Origin: Alcanivorax sp. UBA4485
Lineage (GTDB): Bacteria > Pseudomonadota > Gammaproteobacteria > Pseudomonadales > Alcanivoracaceae
NCBI GenBank assembly: GCA_002389055.1
Contig: DGNT01000164.1
Coordinates: 1-32,415, forward strand
Length of the DNA stretch: 32,415 nucleotides
Reading direction: 5' to 3'
Shown: positions 19,170 through 24,945 of the stretch, piece after piece
How positions within the stretch are numbered: position 1 is the first letter of the stretch
Layout of the letters: every line of letters begins with the position of its first letter
Made by a program: the position numbers and the translations under genes
Notes under the pieces: model-generated
Databases searched by the model: none
What the model saw: the letters and a program-made list of their open reading frames with translations, nothing else
What the model was told of the DNA's origin: nothing

Positions 19170-19187
19170 TGTAAGATATTGCTTACA
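19170..19187. promoter_or_regulatory. GacA upstream activating sequence
   Basis: TGTAAG-ATATTG-CTTACA is an exact match to the TGTAAG-N6-CTTACA box that the response regulator GacA binds upstream of rsmX/Y/Z genes in Pseudomonas. A further half site CTTACA at 19160-19165 forms a second, tighter palindrome with the first arm (CTTACA-GTCT-TGTAAG). The centre lies about 180 bp upstream of the predicted small-RNA start on the minus strand. The box is symmetric, so action on the plus strand is also possible. Confidence 0.88.
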
Positions 19188-19246
19188 AACTCAGAGCATT
19201 TCAGCAGGCTGTTCCGGTGCCTAAAGGGCCCCCGGGACACACAGCG

Positions 19247-19274
19247 GTGCCACAAAGCCGCCAAGTTTTACAAT
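19247..19274 (+). promoter_or_regulatory. Possible promoter of a plus-strand RNA
   Basis: GTGCCA (19247-19252, 4 of 6 to TTGACA) and TACAAT (19269-19274, 5 of 6 to TATAAT) are spaced 16 bp. They point towards the strong terminator at 19375-19410, with no protein gene between. Confidence 0.4.
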
Positions 19275-19280
19275 CGCTCA

Positions 19281-19410
19281 CGGCTTTTTACAGCATGGCC
19301 AAATCCGGCCCTGTAACCTTTTAATCAGATAAAGGGTATCCCCCCAAGGCGCTAGCAATAGCGCTCACAACCCCCCCTCATCCACCCCCTTTGGATGAGG
19401 GTTTTTTTTT
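19281..19410 (+). ncRNA. Possible second structured small RNA, plus strand
   Basis: Between the promoter-like 19247-19274 and the strong terminator are no credible codons but two clear hairpins. TTACAG-cat-GGCC / GGCC-CTGTAA (19288-19316) has a 3-nt bulge. GCGCTA-GCAA-TAGCGC (19349-19364) is closed by a GNRA tetraloop. With the terminator this makes a three-hairpin RNA of about 130 nt. It has only one GGA after its predicted start, so it is not a CsrA sponge. I recognise no known family. Confidence 0.42.
19375..19410 (+). terminator. Strong Rho-independent terminator
   Basis: CCCTCATCC (19375-19383) pairs perfectly with GGATGAGGG (19393-19401) around a 9-nt loop, followed by nine T residues (19402-19410). 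It works only on the plus strand. fdxA already has its own terminator 470 bp upstream, so this one implies a separate plus-strand transcript from the gene-free gap. It would also stop that transcript from running antisense into the Hpt gene. Confidence 0.9.
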
Positions 19411-19416
19411 GCCCGC

Positions 19417-19755
19417 TTAACGGGCGCCGAGGGCGTCGCAGGACTTCTGGAACTGATTTTCCAGCGCCTCCATCAGCGTGCCGGCGGCGGCCAGATCCCG
19501 ATCCCGCGCGTATTGCTCGATTTCCAGGCAGATGGCCGTGACACGCAACGCACCGAGATTACCGCTGCTGCCTTTGAAGCTGTGCGCCTGCTGGCGGACG
19601 CTTTCGGCGTCGCCGGCGGCGAGGGCATCGTGCAGGGCTTGCAGGCGCTGGCCGCCGTCGCGCACGTAGGAGGCGACCAGGGTGTCGAAGTCGCCCCCCA
19701 TGATCTCTTGCAATTCGTTGATAACGGCGCTGTCGAGCACCGGTGGCTGTTCCAT
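19417..19755 (-). CDS. Stand-alone Hpt (histidine phosphotransfer) domain protein
   Basis: This 112-residue cytoplasmic protein is a single four-helix Hpt domain. The phosphoacceptor His58 lies in AHSFKGSSGNLGA, the family signature H-x-x-K-G-x-x. Such proteins carry phosphoryl groups between hybrid sensor kinases and response regulators. No kinase or regulator is adjacent, so partners are encoded elsewhere. In Pseudomonas aeruginosa an orphan Hpt protein of similar size, HptB, feeds into the Gac/Rsm pathway. Its position beside the Gac-type RNA is suggestive but does not prove that role. The promoter may be near TATACT on the minus strand (about 19823-19828). Confidence 0.9.
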   Translation of the reverse strand: MEQPPVLDSAVINELQEIMGGDFDTLVASYVRDGGQRLQALHDALAAGDAESVRQQAHSFKGSSGNLGALRVTAICLEIEQYARDRDLAAAGTLMEALENQFQKSCDALGAR

Positions 19756-19877
19756 GTCTCACTCCCTTGATGGCAGGCGGCCCGGATTCCGATGTTAAGC
19801 CTAAAGGACCACCTGGAAGGAAAGTATACTAAGCCGCAAGAGCGGGTTCAGGAAGCCGGGAGAGCCAGGAATGGGAT

Positions 19878-20510
19878 TCAGGGCAACACGCCCAGGGTGC
19901 GGGCGCGGGCCACATCCTCGGGGATATCCACGTCCCACAGCGGCGGCAATACGCTCACCGGGGCGGCGTCGTTAAGCGCCACCAGCGTGTCGGCCATGGC
20001 GTAGTCGGTACCCAGACGGACCCCCTCGAAACGCCCGTCATGCCAGACCGCCGCGTCACTGCCACCGATCAGCACATAGCCGCCGTCCTCGCTGGCGCCC
20101 AGCACCACGCGGGCGTCGTTGAGACCGTCCACGGCAAGGGACAGGTAGGTCTGGTCGAGCACCGGGCAGTCGCTGCCCACCAGCAGCACCCGGGCCGCCT
20201 CCTGCAGGCCCCCCCGCAGCGCCGTGTTCATGCGCTCGCCGAGCCCGCCGCCCTGCTGCAGACCGACCTCCAAGCCCATCTCGCGGGCCCGGGCCGCCAG
20301 CCCGTCGTCCTGGTCATCAAGCATCAGCTTCGCCCGGCCGGGGAAGGCGGCGGCCTCAAGGAGCGTCCGGTCCAGCAGGCGCTGGTGCACCGCCAGGGCG
20401 GCGTCCTCGCCCAGTTCGGGAATCAGACGGGTCTTAACCCTGCCCCGGCGTGGTGCCCGGGCGAACACCAGCAACAAGGTGTCCAGGGTGATGTCGCGCT
20501 CAGCCGCCAT
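19878..20510 (-). CDS. TIGR04282-type glycosyltransferase (DUF2064)
   Basis: This 210-residue nucleotidyl/glycosyltransferase-like protein of the DUF2064 family starts LDTLLLVFARAPRRGRVKTRL and has VLLVGSDCPVLD and ASEDGGYVLIGG, the metal- and nucleotide-binding motifs of the fold. The family often sits beside ArsS-type radical SAM and TIGR04283 glycosyltransferase genes, as here. I chose the ATG at 20510, overlapping the upstream gene's end by 11 nt; the longer frame adds 21 non-conserved residues. It is the last gene of a three-gene coupled operon. The substrate is unknown, perhaps a sugar for an arsenosugar or similar product. Confidence 0.88.
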   Translation of the reverse strand: MAAERDITLDTLLLVFARAPRRGRVKTRLIPELGEDAALAVHQRLLDRTLLEAAAFPGRAKLMLDDQDDGLAARAREMGLEVGLQQGGGLGERMNTALRGGLQEAARVLLVGSDCPVLDQTYLSLAVDGLNDARVVLGASEDGGYVLIGGSDAAVWHDGRFEGVRLGTDYAMADTLVALNDAAPVSVLPPLWDVDIPEDVARARTLGVLP

Positions 20511-21204
20511 GGTGCTGCTGACGGTAGTGTTGCCGGTAATAGTCGCGGTGCAGCCGGGCCGGGTCCTCGCCACGCCAGTAGCGCCAACGAAGCTGCCACA
20601 TCAGCAGCATGGTGCGCCACACGCCGTTTTCCTCCCAGCGCCGGCTGTCGGCCACCAGGCGTGGACGCAGGCAGGCCGGCGACGCCAGGCGGCGCAGACG
20701 CTGGCTCAGGGCCACGTCTTCCATCAGCGGCTGCATCGGGAAGCCGCCCATTTCCAGGAACCGGTCGCGTCGCACGAAGATGCCCTGGTCGCCGGTGGCG
20801 ATGCCGGTCCAGCGCGAGCGAACATTCATGGCGTGGCCGATCAGCGGAAACAGGCGGTGGTCACCGGACAGGCGCACGTCGAAACGGCCCCAGACGGCGT
20901 CGTCGGGCAGGGCTCTCAGGGCGCGGATATGACCGCGCACCACCCGGCCGCAGTCGGCGTGCAGGAACCACAGCCAGTCGCCTTCGGCGCGCTCGGCGCC
21001 CAGGTTCATCTGCCGGGCCCGGCCACGGTCGCAGTGCAACACCAGATCGGCGTGCTCACGGGCGATCAGGGCGCTGTTGTCGCTGCTGCCGCCGTCCACC
21101 ACGATGATCTGGTCGCCCTCGCCCAGGCGCTCCCGCAGCATCTCCAGAAACGGGCCCAGACACCTCGCCTCGTCGAGCACCGGAATTACCACACTCAGGT
21201 TCAT
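20500..21204 (-). CDS. TIGR04283-type family 2 glycosyltransferase
   Basis: This 234-residue GT-A glycosyltransferase starts MNLSVVIPVLDEARCLGPFL and has VVDGGSSDNS and the Asp-containing WLWFLHADCG, with PLMEDVALSQRLRR as the usual ED-motif region. It has no membrane segments, so it is cytosolic or peripheral. The ATG overlaps the stop of arsS by 4 nt (ATGA) and its end overlaps the next gene, so the three are translationally coupled. This family is known from its association with ArsS-type radical SAM proteins. The actual sugar donor and acceptor are not known. Confidence 0.9.
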   Translation of the reverse strand: MNLSVVIPVLDEARCLGPFLEMLRERLGEGDQIIVVDGGSSDNSALIAREHADLVLHCDRGRARQMNLGAERAEGDWLWFLHADCGRVVRGHIRALRALPDDAVWGRFDVRLSGDHRLFPLIGHAMNVRSRWTGIATGDQGIFVRRDRFLEMGGFPMQPLMEDVALSQRLRRLASPACLRPRLVADSRRWEENGVWRTMLLMWQLRWRYWRGEDPARLHRDYYRQHYRQQHHGG

Positions 21205-22160
21205 CCCAAAGCGCCTCCACAGCTACTGCCGGATCCCGCGGTGCAGCCGAAGCAATGATCGGCCACGTACACCGGCTCCCCTTCCTTGTCCGCCTCGAGC
21301 AACTCGCGGACATGGGGGCGCCGGTCATGGTGCCCCTGGGGCATATCCAGCATCTGGTTGAAGTCACAATCGTACAGGTAACCCTCGTAATCCACACTCA
21401 GGGTGTTACGGCACATCACCGCTTCCAGATTGTCGCGGTTGTAGTTGTCGCGCAACAACTGCATGTAATCGTTGAACTGGTTGTGCGCCAGCAGCACCGC
21501 GCCGAAGCGGCTGATGGGCATATTGGTGATGGTCAGCAGGCGGTTGAAGCGCACACCGAAGCGCTCATCCAGCTCACGGTGGTAGTCCGCCTCCAGGGCC
21601 GCCTGCGGCGGCGGCAGGTGGGCGCCCACCGGGTTGTAGACCAGGTCCAGGGGCAGCGCCGGGTCGCCGTAACCGACCGCGTTAAGCCGGCGGATCGCCT
21701 CGATGCTGCTGCTGTAGACACCCTTGCCACGCTGCTCGTTGACGTTCTCTTCCAGGTAACAGGGCAGCGACGCGACGATCTGCACGCCCTGCTCCGCCAG
21801 GAACTCCGGCAGGTCCTGATAGCCGGGCTCCAGCAGGATAGTCAGGTTGCAACGGTCGATCACGGTGATGCCGCGGGCCCGGGCGGCGCGCACCAGCTCG
21901 CGGAAGTGGGGGTTCATCTCCGGCGCGCCGCCGGTCAGGTCCAGTACCTCGACGCGGCCCCGCTCCAGCACCTGGATAATCTGATCAATGGTCTCGCGCT
22001 CCATCATTTCAGTGCGCGTCGGGCCCGCGTTCACATGGCAGTGCACGCAGCTCAGATTGCACAAATAGCCGAGATTGACCTGCAGAATGCTGGTGTGGCG
22101 TCGGCGTAGCGCCGGAAAGTCGGTACCGCTGCGGAGCAAAAGCCCTCGGGTGTCCTTCAT
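21201..22160 (-). CDS. arsS: ArsS-type radical SAM protein (arsenosugar biosynthesis family)
   Basis: This 319-residue radical SAM enzyme has the cluster motif C-x3-C-x2-C at Cys34, Cys38 and Cys41 (CNLSCVHC). The DLTGGAPEMNPHFREL motif follows, and a Cys-rich carboxyl end (HCFGCTAGSGSSCGG) that probably binds a second cluster. This pattern defines the ArsS family. In Synechocystis, ArsS adds a 5'-deoxyadenosyl group to dimethylarsinite made by ArsM, leading to arsenosugars. No arsM lies in this window, so the true product is uncertain. I chose the ATG at 22160 behind AGAGGAG; ten upstream codons are not conserved. It is the first gene of the coupled operon. Confidence 0.88.
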   Translation of the reverse strand: MKDTRGLLLRSGTDFPALRRRHTSILQVNLGYLCNLSCVHCHVNAGPTRTEMMERETIDQIIQVLERGRVEVLDLTGGAPEMNPHFRELVRAARARGITVIDRCNLTILLEPGYQDLPEFLAEQGVQIVASLPCYLEENVNEQRGKGVYSSSIEAIRRLNAVGYGDPALPLDLVYNPVGAHLPPPQAALEADYHRELDERFGVRFNRLLTITNMPISRFGAVLLAHNQFNDYMQLLRDNYNRDNLEAVMCRNTLSVDYEGYLYDCDFNQMLDMPQGHHDRRPHVRELLEADKEGEPVYVADHCFGCTAGSGSSCGGALG

Positions 22161-22265
22161 GGTGCGCTCCTCTACTTCTAATACGCCCATGGATGCATGT
22201 TTAAGGGAAACGTTACGTCAAAGAGGGGGCCCCGGCGAGAGTTTATCTGGATAACAAAGGGAAGA

Positions 22266-22342
22266 TGGCGCCCCGAGCAGGAGTCGAACCTGCGACCTAG
22301 CGCTTAGGAGGCGCTTGCTCTATCCAACTGAGCTACCGGAGC
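22266..22342 (-). tRNA. tRNA-Arg, anticodon CCT
   Basis: The 77-nt minus-strand cloverleaf begins GCTCCGG and ends in an encoded CCA. The anticodon stem-loop is AGCGC-CTCCTAA-GCGCT, giving anticodon CCT (reads AGG, Arg). The T arm is GCAGG-TTCGACT-CCTGC. The acceptor stem pairs seven positions with two G-U wobbles. The gene stands alone between arsS and the small membrane peptide. Confidence 0.96.
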
Positions 22343-22353
22343 GTGAGAGGCGT

Positions 22354-22382
22354 ATTGTAGTGATCTAATCGCTTGATGCCAG
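22354..22382 (-). promoter_or_regulatory. Promoter of tRNA-Arg
   Basis: On the minus strand, CTGGCA (22377-22382, 4 of 6) and TACAAT (22354-22359, 5 of 6) are spaced 17 bp, with the -10 ending 11 bp before the mature tRNA 5' end. Confidence 0.7.
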
Positions 22383-22482
22383 TACACGGCTTTACCGGCT
22401 TTTACCTTGCTTTTGTTTACCGGCAGGCCGGGAATGGTTAGCGTCCAGGGTACTAAATCATTAACACCTAGGGAGAGGGACC

Positions 22483-22662
22483 ATGAGCAAGATACTCGGC
22501 TTAATCATTCTGGTGCTGGATATTCTGGCGATCATCAAGATCGTCCAGTCCGGCGCCTCCACCGGCGAAAAGGTTCTGTGGGTCATCCTGGTACTGGTAC
22601 TGCCGGTGATCGGTCTGGTGATATGGGCGCTGTTGGGCCCGGGTTCACCGGTTAAGAAGTAG
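22483..22662 (+). CDS. Small PLDc_N-like membrane protein, 59 residues
   Basis: The reading frame starts with a good ribosome binding site (AGGGAGAGG six bases or so upstream of the ATG) and encodes MSKILGLIILVLDILAIIKI, then a short hydrophilic turn (VQSGASTGEK), and a second hydrophobic helix VLWVILVLVLPVIGLVIWAL ending LLGPGSPVKK. Two helices with the 'LVLPVIGLVIW' end resemble the PLDc_N domain found at the amino end of cardiolipin synthases, here as a separate peptide. The function of stand-alone PLDc_N peptides is not established. A phospholipase D-type synthase lies about 0.5 kb downstream on the opposite strand. Confidence 0.85.
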   Translation: MSKILGLIILVLDILAIIKIVQSGASTGEKVLWVILVLVLPVIGLVIWALLGPGSPVKK

Positions 22663-22679
22663 CACCCCGGCGGCCGGCG

Positions 22680-23171
22680 TCAGCCGCCGGTCGCCGCCCT
22701 TATCAGGGCCTGATTGTCCTGGCTGATCAGCCAGAAGCCCACACTGCCCAGCGACACCATCAGAAATTGCATATGCTGCTTGCGACCGCGTAACCAGGCC
22801 TGGGGCCAGTATTCGCGGACCGCCGCCACCTTCTCCATCAGAAACAGCAGCATCACCGCCACCGCCATCAGCGGCGTGGACGCCCAGGCCGGCAGAAACG
22901 GCGTGGCGCAGGCGGCCACCAGCAGTAGTGCCGCCATCGGCACCAGGCTCGCCTCTTCCCGTGCCAACGCCGACCCGGTGTACAGCCCCACCTGCAGCAG
23001 CAGATGCAGCGCCGCCAGCAACGCCACCAGCGCCACCCAGGACTGCGCCACGGTCGGCGGCGGCAGCCAGATCGCCGTAGCCACCGCCACCACCACGAAG
23101 CCGTGGATGAACTGTAATCGGGACAGGGTTTTCAAACCGGCCGGAAGCTCCGGGTCGCGGGGCAAACGCAT
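22680..23171 (-). CDS. Hypothetical four-helix membrane protein
   Basis: This 163-residue protein has about four hydrophobic segments (near residues 22-36, 44-66, 77-115 in two helices, 134-148) and a basic amino end MRLPRDPELPAGLKTL. I recognise no family. GAGG about 10 bases upstream of the ATG is an acceptable ribosome binding site. It lies 25 bp downstream of the cardiolipin synthase-like gene on the same strand, so it is probably co-transcribed and may serve membrane lipid metabolism. It is convergent with the small membrane peptide (17 bp between stops). Confidence 0.75.
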   Translation of the reverse strand: MRLPRDPELPAGLKTLSRLQFIHGFVVVAVATAIWLPPPTVAQSWVALVALLAALHLLLQVGLYTGSALAREEASLVPMAALLLVAACATPFLPAWASTPLMAVAVMLLFLMEKVAAVREYWPQAWLRGRKQHMQFLMVSLGSVGFWLISQDNQALIRAATGG

Positions 23172-23196
23172 GCAAGATCCTCACTGCGAGAAAGGG

Positions 23197-24651
23197 TTAT
23201 AAATAGGGCTCGAACAGGTGCGACAGCGCGTTGCGCAGGTGGCGCCAGCGGCCCATGGCGCGGAATTCCGCCTCGCCGACCCGGAGGGCACCGCGCAGGC
23301 GGCGGTCGATCAGGTCGTTGGCCTGCTCCGCCAGCGGGTCATCATAACATTCCATATCGAACTCGAAGTTAAGGCGCAGGCTGCGCGCGTCCCAGTTACC
23401 GGAACCCAGCAGCACCCAGTGGCCGTCCACCGTCATCAGCTTGGTGTGGTCGAACGGCGGCGCCGAGAAGTGCAGTTCCGCGCCTTCGCGCACCAGCCAG
23501 CGAAGCGCGTGCAGGCTGGCCCACTGCACCAGCCGCAGGTTGTTTTTCTGCGGCACCACGATGTTCACCCGCACCCCTTTCAGCAACGCCAGCTGCAGGC
23601 TGGCCAGCAGGGTCTGGTCGGGCACGAAATAGGGCGTGACGATGCGCACTTCATGCTCGGCGGCGCCGATCGCCGCCAGCAGCGTCAGCCGGCGTTTGTC
23701 GAAATCCGCGTCCGGGCCGGCGTTGATACCGCGCGCCAGGGTAGCGCCGGCGTCCAAGGCCCCCAGGTAGTTGTCGTCCAGCGTTTCGCCGCAGGTGAAC
23801 GCCCAATCGGCAACGAAGCTGCGCAGCAGATGCACCACCGCGGGCCCTTCCACCCGGGCGTGCAGGTCCTGCATGTGGGCCGGCTCGCGCAGGTAACCGG
23901 CGCGGATATTCATACCGCCGGTGAACCCCATGCAGCGGTCCACCACCATCAGTTTCCGGTGGTTACGCAGGTTCAGGTACGGCATCCGCCAGGGCGCGAT
24001 GGAGTGCAGGAAGCGCTCCACGCGCACGCCCCGGCGGCGCAGGCGCAGGGTGATCGGCGGCAGCGAATACAGCGCGCCGACACCGTCCACCAGCACCCGC
24101 ACGGTCACGCCGCGCGCCACCGCCCGTTCCAGGGCGTCGGCCAGCGGCTTGCCGGCGGCGTCGTTGCCGAAGATATAGGTGGCCAGCAATACGCTGTCGC
24201 GGGCCTCGTCCACCGCCTTGATCATCGCCGCCAGCGCCGGCCCGGCTTCAAGCAGCTCGACCCGGTTGCCGCCGGTGAGCGGCAAACCGGTGAGGCGCCC
24301 CACCAGCCGCGCCAGCACCCGCAAGCGGTCGGATTGCAGCGGCGTGCCCTGATCCCGGCCGGCGCTCAGGGCGGCATCAATGGCGCCGCCGCCGGTGAGC
24401 TGCCGGGCGCGCCGCTGTATGCGGTTCACCCCCAGCAGCAGGTACAGCAGCGCGCCCAGCAGCGGCACCAGCCACACCAGGCCGGTCCAGGCGGCGGCGG
24501 CGCGGGCATCCCGTTTGTGCTGCGCCACGTGCAGCGTCACCCACACCGCCGCGACCACGCCGGTGGTGGCCACGATGGCGGGCCAGAACACCTCCAGCCA
24601 GGCGATCAGCCACTCCACCAGCGACGCCGCGCCGGCGACCCATTCCTGCAT
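23197..24651 (-). CDS. cls: Cardiolipin synthase-type phospholipase D protein
   Basis: This 484-residue membrane-bound enzyme of the phospholipase D superfamily would condense two phosphatidylglycerol molecules to cardiolipin. Two amino-terminal hydrophobic helices (about 10-38 and 57-75, the PLDc_N region ending LVWLVPLLGALLYLLLGVNR) precede two catalytic HKD motifs, HRKLMVVDRCMGFTGG (about 229) and HTKLMTVDGHWVLLGSGNWD (about 400). I chose the ATG at 24651 with GGGAGA upstream; 33 upstream in-frame codons are Cys/Arg-rich and not conserved. Length matches ClsA (486). Other PLD transferases cannot be fully excluded. Confidence 0.92.
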   Translation of the reverse strand: MQEWVAGAASLVEWLIAWLEVFWPAIVATTGVVAAVWVTLHVAQHKRDARAAAAWTGLVWLVPLLGALLYLLLGVNRIQRRARQLTGGGAIDAALSAGRDQGTPLQSDRLRVLARLVGRLTGLPLTGGNRVELLEAGPALAAMIKAVDEARDSVLLATYIFGNDAAGKPLADALERAVARGVTVRVLVDGVGALYSLPPITLRLRRRGVRVERFLHSIAPWRMPYLNLRNHRKLMVVDRCMGFTGGMNIRAGYLREPAHMQDLHARVEGPAVVHLLRSFVADWAFTCGETLDDNYLGALDAGATLARGINAGPDADFDKRRLTLLAAIGAAEHEVRIVTPYFVPDQTLLASLQLALLKGVRVNIVVPQKNNLRLVQWASLHALRWLVREGAELHFSAPPFDHTKLMTVDGHWVLLGSGNWDARSLRLNFEFDMECYDDPLAEQANDLIDRRLRGALRVGEAEFRAMGRWRHLRNALSHLFEPYL

Positions 24652-24787
24652 GCTGTCTCCCTTGCGATTGATTCCCCGTCCGCACGCGGCCCAGCATACA
24701 CCAGTCCCCGGCGGCGGCGTTTTGCGCTCGGCGGCGCAAACGCATACCATAGCGCCGCTTTACACCCGCCGCGTTAACGACGCGCCG

Positions 24788-24850
24788 CCCCTGGCCATTT
24801 CGGCCCGCAGGGGTACTTATCCGGCCCAAAAGGCCATGGGGTCAGCCCCC
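24788..24850 (+). promoter_or_regulatory. Hairpin-rich divergent region upstream of kamA
   Basis: Three stems follow each other in the 294-bp gap between cls and kamA. They are CCCCT-GGCC-ATTTC-GGCC-(CGC)-AGGGG (24788-24813), GGCC-CAAAA-GGCC (about 24823-24835) and GGGG-TCA-GCCCC (about 24837-24848). A further TTTGCGC-TCGGCG-GCGCAAA lies at 24721-24740. They may be operators or the base of a structured leader. No known riboswitch was recognised. Confidence 0.3.
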
Positions 24851-24861
24851 GACGCAGACAG

Positions 24862-24884
24862 ATATAACATGAACCACGCTGGTT
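24862..24884 (+). promoter_or_regulatory. Possible kamA -10 element and operator
   Basis: TATAAC (24862-24867, 5 of 6 to the consensus) is followed at once by the inverted repeat AACCA-CGC-TGGTT (24872-24884). No good -35 is seen 16-18 bp upstream. A regulator bound on the repeat would cover the transcription start. The ATG is 62 bp downstream of the repeat. Confidence 0.35.
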
Positions 24885-24945
24885 GAAGCGGCCAGTGTAC
24901 CGGCGCGCCTTTGTCGCCGTCGGCGCATGATCAGGAGCGAAAACC

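Noticed and set aside
19200..19410. Reading the plus-strand RNA as the CsrA-binding RNA of the GacA box
   Set aside because: Only two GGA motifs occur on that strand, neither in a suitable hairpin loop, whereas the minus-strand candidate has seven.
22407..22655. 82-codon frame covering the small membrane peptide
   Set aside because: It is in the wrong frame. The frame from 22483 has a ribosome binding site and two clean hydrophobic helices.
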